Shown here: positions 1 through 9,058 of the stretch, in pieces
Numbering within the stretch: position 1 is the stretch's first letter
Layout: each line of letters starts with the position of its first letter
From: Nematostella vectensis
Taxonomy: Eukaryota; Cnidaria; Anthozoa; Actiniaria; Edwardsiidae
Direction: 5' to 3'
Assembly (NCBI RefSeq): GCF_932526225.1
Contig: NC_064039.1
Location: 682,001 to 746,000, forward strand
Length of the DNA: 64,000 nt
The notes under the pieces: generated by a model
What the model saw: only the letters and a program-made list of their open reading frames with translations
Told to the model about the DNA's origin: nothing
Database searches by the model: none
Translations under genes and position numbers: made by a program

Positions 1-226
1 GGGGCAGGACCTAAGTGGAGAAGGGGGGTGTGAATCGTGTGAGTTGCGCAATTAAAAATAAAAAGAACACAAAGTAATATGCCTGTTGCTAGAAATTTAT
101 TGTTAACGGCAAATAAATGGGATATTCAAACATTGTCAATGATTGTCTACGGCGTGTGGAAAGCCGGTGAACTTACATTTGCACAAAGCGGAAAACCCAC
201 AAATCCCATTGTAAAGGCTTCTAGAT

Positions 227-1162
227 CTACGCAGCGTTACTTGATTTGGACGGGAACAGGAGGGTGTGTTTGTTGCCCTTGGTGCCGAGTTTAAAGGCTG
301 CAGTGGAATTTTGCGTAACGAGGGGCCACCAGTACTTTCTTGGGGGAATGTCCAGGGCGATAAGGGTGTAAGTACGCAGCTGCGAGGCTTTGAGGTATCT
401 GACGGGAGGGCCAACAAGTGTGAAAGGGGGAAAAACGTACGCGTTTTCCCAGGGTTTCCCGAGGTTTTGCGAGAAAACATTGGTTTCTTCGGCTTCTGCG
501 CATGGGAATGGAGAGAAGAACCTCAGACGGCGGCCCGATAGGTCGAACATCGCGTTTTCTGGTAGGGACATCAGGTCGTCGGTATGGGGCCAAAAGCTGT
601 TTCTACTGACGCTTCTACTGAAGCTTGTGGGCTTAAAATGGTGTCTAGATCCGAGAGGGTGCGTGAGGGGGCGTCGGCTGGGTTGGCTTCTGAAGCAATG
701 TACTGTAACGAGATCGAAAGGTTTTTCCCGGCGGAGATCTCGAAGATATCCTTCGTCCGAGATCTTAAGGGATCTGGAAACCTGTCTGCCCCAGCTGTTA
801 ACCAACACAAGGTTATCTGAAAACACATCTACTCTGGTGTTTCTGTATGGACCCAGCAAGTTCTTTAGGGTTCGAAGGAGAGCTAGAGCTTCCTTTTCGG
901 CGATTGGTCGCTTTCGCTCGCTTTCGTCCCAATAACCCCTGGTTTCCGCTTTAGGCATCCCAGGCACAAAAAGGCAACCGCCCCATTTAAAATTTGAGGC
1001 ATCTGAGTACAAATGCACCTGCAGGTGAGTTTCGTCTCTCCATGATAAACATCCCTGCCAATTGTCTAGGAAGCGCCAGCAGGCGATTTCTTGTCTTAAG
1101 GCGGCTGTTAGTTTGACTTGGGTTAAGCTTTTTTTGGTGGCTCGGGCGATGGCCTGGTACAT
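227..1162 (-). pseudogene. Retroelement fragment, RNase H region (DIRS-like)
   Basis: The minus frame reads through an RNase H-like fold: a YSDAS start, a GYWDESE segment, then IAEKEALALL and VDVFSDNLVLVNSW. This is the layout of the RNase H that follows reverse transcriptase in DIRS-type and related retroelements. A piece in another minus frame (571-828) holds the NPADAPSR segment typical of the same domain. The first frame resumes with GPPVRYL-type sequence near 350-250, so the gene carries at least two compensating frameshifts. The frame is open for a few codons upstream of 1162, but no reverse transcriptase YxDD box was seen. It is a dead 5'-truncated copy. Assignment to DIRS rather than another LTR-like class is from family knowledge and is moderate. 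Confidence 0.6.
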
Positions 1163-1386
1163 TTCATTGATACGGATATCTTCAAGCTGGAAGAGACGGC
1201 AAGGGGGGTATAGATTAAACTCTTGGGCCTCTACACATGGGCTCCCTGCGGTATGGGAAATATGGGCTCCAGGACCTTACGACCCTTATGGTGCAAATAT
1301 GGATCTCTTAAAAGAGTTTATGGTAATATTCTAGGCCCGTGGCTCTTGGCCAGTAAATAGGTATAAATCATGTGTTATAATAACTC

Positions 1387-2193
1387 AAAATAAGGGTTTG
1401 ACAAACAAGTAAACAAAGTATATACGAATTTGAATAAGTCCAATATGAGACTTGATAAGTAAGCAAACCAGGAATGGTACACGACACTAGGAATAAGTAC
1501 AAAATATGGCTTGTCAAACAAGCCGACAAGTATGACAGAGTTTGAATAAGTCCGAATTGGACTTGACAAACAAGCTAGCAAGCCTACGATAGTTAAAAAT
1601 AAATCCAAATTGAGGCTTGTAAAACAAGCCGACAAATAATAGAGAATTTTGAATAAGTCCAAATTAGGGCTTGACAAAACAAGCCATGCTACAAGTATAC
1701 GAAAGCTAGGATAAGTTCGAATTGGGCTTGACAAACAATCCAACACGAGAGTTGTGAAAGTAAAACTTAGAGCTAGGCAAACAAACCAAACGAGCATACG
1801 AAAATTGTGAAAGTAAAAATTAGAATTTGATATACAAGCCAACGAGCATACGAGAATAAAGCAAACATAAGGGCTCTTGACAAACAAGTAATACAAAGTG
1901 TACGAGAGTTTCGAGTAAGTCAACATTAGGCTTGACAAACAAGCGACCAACGAGTATACGAGAGTTGTAAAAGCTAACATTAGAGCTTGACAAACAAGCC
2001 AACAAATGTACGAGAGTTTAGAACGTAAGAAAATTAGGGCTTGACAAACAAGCCAACAAGTGTACGAAAGTTTTGAATGTCCAAATTAGGGCTTGACAAA
2101 CAAGCCAACAAGTGTAAAAGGGTTTTAAATAAGTCCAAATTAGGGCTTGACAAACAGCCAACAAATGTACGAAAGTTTTGAATAAGTCCACAT
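1387..2193. repeat. Minisatellite, about 54-bp unit with internal palindrome
   Basis: About 14-15 diverged units of 45-60 bp run head to tail. Each carries a version of GGCTTGACAAACAAGCC, whose arms GGCTTG/CAAGCC can pair across a five-base loop, followed by a segment like AAGTGTACGAAAGTTTTG and AATAAGTCC. Units become more regular toward the right end, where the array abuts copy A of the virus-like element. The long minus-strand open frames here are a by-product of the repeat. Confidence 0.9.
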
Positions 2194-2660
2194 TCAAAAG
2201 CAGGGCTAGGAAGACTCGATCGCTCGGTCGAGGCGTTCGTCTACACAGTGCTTGGCGCGCAGGTGAACGTCCGTTTCTCCATCGCAGGGCCGGCGGGCCG
2301 GCCATGGAGGCGCAGGCGGAGTTCACGGAGCTGCTTGAAGACGCGATCATAGAAAACGACGTCGCTCAAAGCGTGCAAAGGTACCAGTTAGCCGTGCAGG
2401 GGGCCAAGGTGAGACTGAGTCTTGCGGTTGCACCAGGAGTGTGGCTGATGCCGAGCGATCTGGTGATAAACACTCAAAGCGTCGTGGGCTACAACAATAA
2501 ACTGCAGAAAGCCACAGACTCCATGACGCTCGGCGCAAACGAGATCAACACCGAGACAAAGCCAGTCGGTGCTCATAACATGGCTGGTGGGCATCCTAGG
2601 GTGCAACAAGAGACTAATCCGAGGATCGACCGCGAGGTGCGAAGCAAGGCCGTAGTGTAA
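2194..2660 (+). pseudogene. C-terminal fragment of conserved element protein (unknown function)
   Basis: This matches the 3' part of the copy B gene at 27464-28641. The open frame from the ATG at 2304 carries VQRYQLAVQGAKVRL and VINTQSVVGYNNKLQKA. Upstream bases keep homology to copy B, but a one-base difference near 2288 throws them out of frame. This copy keeps the natural C-terminus (about 45 residues past NNKLQKA) that is deleted in copy B. The left end of the element copy is inside this gene, directly against the minisatellite. Function unknown. Confidence 0.7.
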
Positions 2661-2739
2661 GCAGAGGGCGCGGCGCCTGCCCCCTCTTCGCGTATGCGCA
2701 GCATGACACCGCCCGGACCGGGCGAAAAACGTGACCACA

Positions 2740-2902
2740 CCGCCCTCAAGGCGGGGTTGTCGGCACTCGCGGTGGCCGCGGCGTATTGCTTGTTCCGATG
2801 ATTGCTTTGCGTTCGACGGACCAGGAACGCGGCTACGGCTAGAATGAGCAGCCCCGCATTTTCGCTAAGGAATTTCACCGCTTCTCCTGCAGCCTTAAAC
2901 AC
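2740..2902 (-). pseudogene. Remnant of coiled-coil membrane protein gene
   Basis: The minus strand encodes the C-terminal hydrophobic segment (FKAAGEAVKFL, then LLILAVAAFLVRR) seen in the copy B gene at 28721-29625. The copy B stop codon TAA is CAA here, so the frame reads on into unrelated sequence. The 5' part, including the whole coiled coil, is gone: the sequence jumps at about 2903 straight to the start of the capsid gene. Confidence 0.65.
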
Positions 2903-2915
2903 GATAGCTTAAAAC

Positions 2916-4104
2916 TGCGATAAACTTGACCCCCAACGAACACCCAAAACTCCTCTGGGGTTGAAAGCCGAGAGAACTGTCCACCGGGTCACTCTCAACC
3001 CGTCGACGGCTTCCCCCGGCGAGACGCTATATGTGGCGGTTCCAAAGCTATCGGAAGGCGTCATGATTGTGCCTGGCTCCTTGAGGGTCAGTTTCGATCT
3101 TTCCATCTCGGGCCAAGCGAATAATTCCGTCGCAAACAACGTCGGCCGAAATCTCGTGAGCCGCCTGAAAATCACGTTTGCAGGAGAAACGCTCCAGGAC
3201 ACCAACCGCTACGATGTCTTCAAAACATATGAGGAGCTTTACCTGTCCAAGGTCGAGAGAGAGGACCGCCTGGAGCAGGGCGTACAGTCAGAAAAAATGC
3301 GCAAGCTTCGCTCCAAGGCTGGCGATAAAGCGACTAGTAACGCCTAGGAAAACGCTCTAAACGCCGCCCACCGGGCTGCTGACGGCCCACGGCGTATTGT
3401 ACCCAAGGGCGCTCTCCGAGGCGCTGCTCTTCGAGATCACGCTCGCAATGGTTGATCAGGTAGTCGTCGGAAGCGATGCTACCAAATTATCCTACGGCAT
3501 GAAAAATCTAGAGCTGGAATACGAAAGCCTGAGGGACGACAACCTCGCCCGGTCTGCAGCCGCCGCCTACCAAAACGGCACAACGTTCTTCTACAAAGTG
3601 AACCTCCACAAGACCTTCGTGATGAGCAAAGGGGCGGACAGCATAATCAACGAGAGTGTCCACCTGCCGCGAAGGTCTATGAGTGGTCTGTTGCTCCTCT
3701 TTGTGGAGCCATACACGGCAGGGGCTCGCGACTCTGAGAAGTTCGTGTACCCCGACATCAAAAGCGTCCGCGTTACAATCGACGGCATGCCAAACAAGGT
3801 CTTCAGCCAGGGACTACGCCTCACGGATTTCTGGAGGAAGGCGAAGAGGCAGTTCGTCAGTGGCAGCGGAGCGCCTAGTGTCAGCCCCGAGTCGTTCTAG
3901 TTTGCTTTGTGGATCGATTTTCGAACGACGGACGACAGTGCTATCCATGGGGGTGGCCTCCGATTGGTCAACACCCGCGACGGTGTGCATCTCGAGATAA
4001 AACGCACGGCAAGCGGCATGGGTACCGTAAACTGTCACGTGTTTATGGTGGCCGACGCCCAAATGAACCTTATAAACGGACAGCTAGAGTCCATACAATA
4101 CTGA
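2916..4104 (+). pseudogene. Probable major capsid protein, broken copy
   Basis: Same gene as 29710-30713. The start codon is lost at the deletion junction. An in-frame TAG ends the first piece at 3345-3347 (copy B has AAG). About 38 bp is missing soon after, and a second open piece runs 3397-3900. A 12-bp loss with a TAG ends that piece, and the C-terminal piece runs to the shared stop at 4102-4104. Between them the pieces cover more of the gene than copy B does. Visible landmarks are a VPKLSEG segment near the N-terminus, VEPYTAGARDSEK in the middle and VNCHVFMVADAQMN at the C-terminus. The capsid call rests on family resemblance, on position upstream of the packaging ATPase, and on length (about 400 residues if whole). 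I see no residue motif that proves it. Confidence 0.55.
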
Positions 4105-4119
4105 GCACAGTAGTACGGT

Positions 4120-4713
4120 ATGGACCCGAAAAAGATCCCATTTAACGCTCTCATCGTGGGCCCGACGTCATGCGGAAAGACCCGATTCATAGTGGACCAA
4201 CTGCGCGGCCCTTTTCGGGGCAAGTTTGACTACATCGTACTCGTGTGCTCTACCTTTGTCTACAACAAAACATACGAAGGCTTCGGCGAGGGCGACGATC
4301 GTCTGTTTGTCGTCACACCTGAGGCGGGCCAGATCGACATACTGCTGAGGTTTGTCTCCGCTGTCTTCGAAGGCACTAATACGCTAATTATACTCGACGA
4401 CTGTGCGGCCTCAAAAGACGTAAAGAGGCGCTCTGATCAGCTCGTCAACTTGGCGTTCAGCGCGCGCCACGTGGGTATAAGCGTGTGGGTGATCAGGCAG
4501 CAGCTCACCAGCATCACGAAGCCGTTAAGTGAGAACATCGCGGCCTTGTTGGTCTTCTACACCCCGAGCAAGGCGGACATGAAAGCCATCCTGCATGACT
4601 ACCTCGCGGAGCTCTCAAGAGAGGATGAAAGAGTACATGAAGGCCCTCAAGACGAAAAAGTTCTCGAAGTTAGAGTTTCGCTTGCGTCATCCTTATACCA
4701 TCGCCCTAGTTGA
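4120..4713 (+). CDS. Packaging ATPase, FtsK/HerA (A32-like) type, frameshifted tail
   Basis: This would pump the element's DNA into preformed capsids using ATP. Walker A is GPTSCGKT at residues 11-18. Walker B is LIILDDCA near residue 90, followed by a WVIRQQLTSI sensor-like stretch. ATG at 4120 sits 15 bases after the capsid stop, with no better start. The first about 165 residues look intact. Near 4617 one base is missing compared with copy B, so the last about 33 residues are in the wrong frame and the copy is probably inactive. It is the only copy here with the full segment between Walker A and Walker B. The fold assignment is secure; the packaging role is inferred from family and neighbours. 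Confidence 0.75.
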   Translation: MDPKKIPFNALIVGPTSCGKTRFIVDQLRGPFRGKFDYIVLVCSTFVYNKTYEGFGEGDDRLFVVTPEAGQIDILLRFVSAVFEGTNTLIILDDCAASKDVKRRSDQLVNLAFSARHVGISVWVIRQQLTSITKPLSENIAALLVFYTPSKADMKAILHDYLAELSREDERVHEGPQDEKVLEVRVSLASSLYHRPS

Positions 4714-4780
4714 GCAATAAGCGCTGTAGGTCACCGCCCCACGAAAACGCATTGGTCACACTTGACAACACACGTGTACT

Positions 4781-5317
4781 ATGATGAGCGACGAATACTT
4801 CGAGAGTCTTCTTGAGGAGGGCGCCGCAGATATCGAGTCGTTGGACTGCTCGACGCAGCCGGCTACCGGAGGTAAGCAAACTGAGATAGCAGACGCGAGG
4901 GAGAAACTCGCGATTCTCGTAGCTTCGGGGAAGTCAAGAGAGATGGTAGGCAAGGCCCTGACTCACGACGACGTCAAACGCATGAGCGCCGAGGAGGTAA
5001 AGAAGTACGAGAAGCGATACGAGACCGCTCTAGCCAGCCGGACTACAGACGCCCTGGCAGACAGCTTCCTGGAGCTTACGACCAAGCTAGTAGGCATGAC
5101 GCTGCCGATAGACAGTGTGGTCGATCTTCACAACGACCTCGTGTCCGACTACATCATCAACAACGAGCTCCGCACATTGTGCGGAAGCCTGTCTCTACGC
5201 TGCGGTCGTTTGATGGCTTTAGCCGTGAACACCAACGGCGCTGACACGCGGTGTCAACACGAGGTAGCAGTCGCGGACTCACCAGATGGCGAGTCTGCCA
5301 TGACGGCTTTAGAGTAG
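4781..5317 (+). CDS. Conserved element protein, unknown function (copy A)
   Basis: 178 residues, ATG at 4781, after the ATPase gene. It is nearly identical to 31224-31733 in copy B, apart from a short indel near residue 18 and a longer C-terminus: the copy B stop TAA is a CCA codon here. The N-terminal third is acidic. The middle is charged and helical (KYEKRYETALASR). The C-terminal part is more hydrophobic, with CGSLSLRCGRLM. No catalytic motif or membrane segment is evident. Its place between ATPase and small membrane protein suggests a virion or DNA-handling role, which is inference only. Confidence 0.6.
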   Translation: MMSDEYFESLLEEGAADIESLDCSTQPATGGKQTEIADAREKLAILVASGKSREMVGKALTHDDVKRMSAEEVKKYEKRYETALASRTTDALADSFLELTTKLVGMTLPIDSVVDLHNDLVSDYIINNELRTLCGSLSLRCGRLMALAVNTNGADTRCQHEVAVADSPDGESAMTALE

Positions 5318-5370
5318 ACGCTCATTTGAAAGCTTGCCACTTCTTCAGCAACCAAATAGTTGCATCACAA

Positions 5371-5865
5371 ATGGAGGAACCTCAAGGAAGTACTAGTGCT
5401 CAGCATCTCGCGGAACCTGACAAACAAACTGCTCGTGAACCTGCACGTACGCCTTCGGCGTTAGTGGAGCGAATCACGAGCCCCGAACCACCCGCGACCC
5501 GACCTAAACACCCTGGACGAGTCGAAGCTGGAAGGCGCTTGGCAAAGTGGAACCGACTTAACAGAGCGAGGAAAAAAGCTGTGCAACATGTTGAGCCGCC
5601 GGTCGCTAGCGAGTCGCAGGGACGCGAGGGCTATCATGCCGAAGGCACACACACCAGTCCCGGAAAGCAACTCCGCTTGGTCGGCTAGCTCGGTCATCGG
5701 GGTCGCTGGTCTTCTAGTGTCATTGATCGGCCTCTACACACGTAGGCGAGAGCTAGCTGCCGCGTTCACTCGTACACCCACAGCTATCGAAGGTACCGAG
5801 GACGTGGCTCCGCCCGCAAATGCACAGCAACCACCGCTCGACAAGCCCCGTCATGTAAGCGTCCA
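5371..5865 (+). pseudogene. Small single-pass membrane protein, frameshifted (copy A)
   Basis: ATG at 5371 opens a hydrophilic N-terminal part (MEEPQGSTSAQHLAEP) with a basic stretch RLAKWNRLNRARKK. Near 5650 two bases are missing relative to copy B, which diverts the frame to a stop at 5688. The membrane helix, VIGVAGLLVSLIGLYTRRR, lies in another frame at about 5690-5760. A stop-transfer RRR follows the helix. Probably a virion or packaging-associated membrane protein by position; function unknown. Confidence 0.5.
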
Positions 5866-6010
5866 TGTTTGGGTACGCCTTGTGCCACCCAGTCTCTAAT
5901 TGCCCGTATCGCGGGCTACGGTATCAGACAGGACGAGTGTTTGGGTATGCCTTGTGCCACCCAGTCTCTTATTGCCCCTGTCGCGGGCTACGATGTCAGA
6001 CAGGACGAGT
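5866..6010. repeat. 72-bp tandem duplication
   Basis: Two adjacent copies of a unit starting TGTTTGGGTACGCCTTGTGC, differing at a handful of bases. It lies at the junction where copy A lost the genes present in copy B after 32340, and it extends the minus-strand Cys-rich frame. Confidence 0.85.
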
Positions 6011-6210
6011 GCGCTCATCCTCTGCCCTACACGATGCGCTCCGCAGGGGCGGCACAACCGCGTCTCCGACTGCGTCCCTATGCCGCAGATCCCGCACGGC
6101 ACGGGGAGGGGGCTGCCCTTACGTAGCCTTTGGAGGTACACCTTGCAGTAGGTGTCCATGCACCTCTGGTCACACGTGTTTGCATGGCCGACCTTTAGTC
6201 ACCCGCAGTA
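5896..6210 (-). pseudogene. Cys-rich, zinc-binding-like fragment at element right end
   Basis: The minus frame contains CDQRC, then C four residues on, then CGIC and CRPC, a spacing that suggests two zinc sites. An in-frame TGA interrupts it near 6205, and the 72-bp duplication has altered its other end. It is the gene nearest the right terminal repeat. It could be the end of a polymerase or a small separate zinc protein; copy B does not reach this region. Not recognised further. Confidence 0.4.
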
Positions 6211-6252
6211 ATCTTTTCCGCACTTCATCCTTCGAATGCTCGGTATACTACA

Positions 6253-6935
6253 CTCAAGTGTATTAGGGCTTGGATCTTAAGCTAAAACAGTTGAAATTTT
6301 AAAAGTTCCCTTAAAGTAGGTTAACATTGCCTTAAATGCACCATTTTTGGTCAAAACATCAAACTCGGCAATGTTCGCTGATTAGTAATATTTTATTTTG
6401 AGTGATGACGTCATCCAGCCGATCACGTGACTTTTGCAAATCAATATTTCAAAATATTCTCCGCTGGTGGATACGCTATGAAAAAGAAAACATTGCATGT
6501 TTTTATGTTCCTTTGAAACACATCTGCACAATGATGTCTTAACCTGCAAGAAAAGTTTAGCCTTTCGGTCACAAATCAACATTTTAATTCGCAGCGGGTC
6601 ACGTGACTTAACAAAATAATTAATATCTTGTTAACGGCAGAGAAAATTATGGATGCTAAAACGCTATCATATGACACACATAAAGTCAACACATATTTAG
6701 TAAACATCTTTGTCCAAGCTGTTTTCCTTACTGGCGGAAAGGCAAAAAAACTATTTTGTCACGTGATCTATTGTGTGACGTCATCACCAGCAAGAAAACA
6801 TTACGAAAATGTTAAGGCCGTCGACTTTAATCATCTTGCCAAAAAGAACGAATTTAAGGCGATGTTAACAAAGTTTATGGCAAAAAGTTATATTCGATGC
6901 TAAAAGCAATCTACCCAGGCCTTAATATACTTGAG
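6253..6935. mobile_element. 683-bp MITE inserted in the terminal repeat
   Basis: Imperfect palindrome over its whole length. Outer ends are CTCAAGTGTATTAGGGC and the complement of CTCAAGTATATTAAGGC. Inner matches include GTTAACATTGCCTTAAA against its inverted partner near 6850. Copy B carries the uninterrupted sequence TACTACAGGACAG. Here it reads TACTACA, element, CAGGACAG, so the target duplication is CA. AT-rich, no coding capacity. Confidence 0.85.
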
Positions 6936-7021
6936 CAGGACAGACGAGGGTCTAATTGCAAGGTTCCCACATGTTACCACACAAGGGGGGCCAGCGCTTT
7001 TTCGCCCCAAAGAGTCGCGTA

Positions 7022-7167
7022 CCCGAACCCCGCCCGACGTAGATTAGCAATTGCCAATTGTTTATCTACCAGAACCCCGCCCGACGTAGATTAACATTAC
7101 CAATTGTTTATATACCAGAACCCCGCCCGACGTAGATTAACAATTGGCAATGACAATTGCTTTTCTA
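7022..7167. repeat. Sub-terminal palindromic iterons, copy A
   Basis: Three units of about 48 bp: a GC-rich spacer like GAACCCCGCCCGAC followed by GTAGATTA, CAATTGCCAATTG and TTTATCTAC-type arms forming a roughly 30-bp palindrome. The third unit is eroded. The same units occur inverted in copy B near 25545-25670. Confidence 0.85.
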
Positions 7168-7484
7168 TGAAACCACTCAGCCCCCCCCCTATACACAAAA
7201 GGGTTATGCAACCCTCATATTTCGAGACCTTGCGGCATGATTATTCAATGAAAATAGTTTATTTTCTTCTCCTTTTTATACGTACATATCTTTTCTTCTC
7301 CTTTTTATACGTATTTAAAATGATACAATTTCTAGAGGGCGCAAAGAGCGGTTACTAGTTTCTGTACTGTATACTAATAGTAAGTAGCACACGTATGTAG
7401 TCACTAGTACGGACGCCAGCCCAGCGAAGTACAAAGAAAAGAGGCGTGCGCAAGCAGGCAAGTGCTATTTACCATGGTACACAG

Positions 7485-7629
7485 CGGCGTAGCCAGGACT
7501 TATAATAGGAGGGGGCCCAGAAGGGACTTTCAAGGCATTTTCTCCTGTATTTTAGATAATTTCTCATACATTTACTTTATTTTTGGCTGCTAAAAGGGGG
7601 GGCCTAGGCCACCCCCCTGGCTACCCCTG
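7485..7629. mobile_element. Short MITE with GCGTAGCCAGG ends
   Basis: Inverted ends GCGTAGCCAGG and CCTGGCTACCCC bracket about 145 bp, with G-rich and C-rich inner flanks (AGGAGGGGGCC and GGGGGGGCCTAGG). Non-coding. Confidence 0.6.
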
Positions 7630-8306
7630 GAAACTAGTAACTTCCTTAGTAACACTAGTTACCGAGGGTAAAAGCACAGGCTCGGTTCTTAGCATTAAGC
7701 TCTAAGTGTTTGTCCCCACAGCCTGCAAAGCCGAGCCCAGTCAATACGTATCTCTTATATATTATTGAATATAAACACTTTTTTATGTTATTTTTAACAC
7801 TTTTAAACACTTATCTACGAAAGTCTGTGCATATCCACAGTTCAACTGACGCTTTGTGTGTGTTTATTATTTAACGTTGTTTGTTGTTTTGTTTGTTGGT
7901 TTTCTTGTTGGTGTCTCCTGTTGTAAAACCTTGGCGCACTGCCATAGAACTATCTCAATTGCCCGTGGCGATTGAATTGAAATCTGTTCATATCAGAAAA
8001 GAAAATAGCTAATTAAATAGGATTTACATGTGGATATGGTCTAAATATGCTTATTAGATGTGAAAAATGATATTAGATTTTTTTTGTCTCCTAACATTAA
8101 ACTTTAGCGTTTTGCATTTTCTTAAATAAAGTATCGCTCTGTATTTCTCCAAAATAATTAGTCTTTAAATCGTTATGTCCAAATCTTTTGATCTAAGGTA
8201 TTTTTGCTATTTCTAAACTATAGTCACGAGTACTAACATCGCAGTTTACATCTCAAAATTTCAATTACTTTTTGTCTGTGTGAGCTTGCGGTTGACTTGA
8301 CGACGG

Positions 8307-8314
8307 TGACGTCA
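8307..8314. promoter_or_regulatory. Full CRE palindrome upstream of PKI
   Basis: TGACGTCA, the consensus cAMP response element bound by CREB/ATF, lies 532 bp before the PKI start codon. TGACGTCA also occurs elsewhere in the window (6408 and 11140 areas), so the link to PKI is suggestive only. Confidence 0.3.
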
Positions 8315-8845
8315 CCTAGCGTACACGGAACGAGTGGTGTTGACAGGTGCGAGTCTATCCCGAGACCCGAAGACAACTAGCGCACTTTGTTGGCCTCCTT
8401 GGAAATTCAACCGGAACAATCGAGAAATCCTGTGTGTTGGCGTTTTGATAATTTGAAGGTTTCAGCTACGCAGAAAAAGAGGACCCGAAACTTAATGCGT
8501 GATAAGTTATCAAGAGATCAATGCCACTGACCCCGGTATCGATATTCACAGAAGGAAAAGTGCAAACAAACAGTGGTGGCTTAAAACTTCGGCAAGCTTC
8601 AACTACTCTACTTGCCAGGTCGGAGGATAGCGTGCTTCCGAAAATGCATGCAAGGCGGCGTGGGACTCCGTATGCGTACCGTTCTGCGATAACCTCAGCT
8701 TATGAGTAAAGCAAGTTTTGACTGGCAAGCCGCGGTTCTGTGCCTGTATTGGTAATAAAATACTAACTGTACGAGAAAGAAATAGAATAAGTAAGACATC
8801 GAGCTCGCAGTTAAACCGCAAGTCACAGGTGTGTGAAGGAGTAAC

Positions 8846-9058
8846 ATGGCATCGGTCGTGGAAACGAAAGCAAATGAAGACTCCGAAAAGTCTGAATTTT
8901 TAAACTGCACGAGACAAGGACGAAGAAATGCATTCGCAAAAATAGAGTGCGATTGTCAAAAGGGAAATCCGGACGCGACGGAACATGCTAAAGACTGCAG
9001 CGTCCTCGCGGAAAATGCCAAGACTCTTTGCGCTGAGGTGTGTGGAGAAAAAACTTAG
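8846..9058 (+). CDS. PKIA-like: cAMP-dependent protein kinase inhibitor (PKI family)
   Basis: 70 residues, ATG in good context (AACATGG). PKI proteins bind the catalytic subunit of protein kinase A as a pseudosubstrate and carry it out of the nucleus. Residues 18-29 read FLNCTRQGRRNA. This reproduces the family's inhibitory core: Phe five residues before the first Arg, then Gly-Arg-Arg-Asn, then Ala at the site where a substrate would have Ser/Thr. Length is close to vertebrate PKIs (70-78). The nuclear export helix is less clear; VLAENAKTL near residue 53 is the best candidate. The C-terminal part is unusually Cys-rich for the family (six Cys in the protein). The coding region is a single exon here. 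Which vertebrate paralogue is closest cannot be told. Confidence 0.82.
   Translation: MASVVETKANEDSEKSEFLNCTRQGRRNAFAKIECDCQKGNPDATEHAKDCSVLAENAKTLCAEVCGEKT

Larger units (their letters stand above)
2194..7195 (+). mobile_element. Virus-like DNA element, copy A (left-truncated, right end present)
   Basis: A GC-rich block, in contrast to the AT-rich flanks, aligns base for base over long stretches with copy B (2194 here matches about 28250 there). Order: fragment of the conserved unknown protein, remnant of the coiled-coil membrane protein, capsid pseudogene, packaging ATPase, unknown conserved protein, small membrane protein, Cys-rich fragment, then the terminal inverted repeat. Against copy B it lacks about 880 bp (28840-29720 equivalent) and everything between the small membrane protein and the right end. 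The gene set matches the Polinton, adintovirus and Polinton-like-virus group. No integrase or polymerase core survives in this copy. Confidence 0.8.
6235..7195. repeat. Right terminal inverted repeat of copy A (interrupted)
   Basis: Reverse complement of the left end of copy B. Both contain AATGCTCGGTATACTACA, then GGTCTAATTGCAAGGTTCCC and ATGTTACCACACAAGGGGGG, then palindrome repeats, then TTTCTATGAAA, a C-run and CTATACA. Homology stops after TATACA (7195 here, 25441 in copy B), which marks the element terminus. The 6253-6935 MITE is inserted in it. Confidence 0.85.
7196..8845. other. Host flank and PKI upstream region
   Basis: Contains a duplicated TTTTCTTCTCCTTTTTATAC unit (7262-7310), a MITE (7485-7629), AT-rich sequence, and from about 8290 a more GC-balanced stretch that could be promoter and leader of the PKI gene. 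The short open frames at 8521-8821 show no recognisable protein. Confidence 0.5.

Noticed and set aside
1375..1980. 201-codon minus frame with Leu-rich sequence
   Set aside because: Lies entirely in the 54-bp minisatellite and has no recognisable domain.
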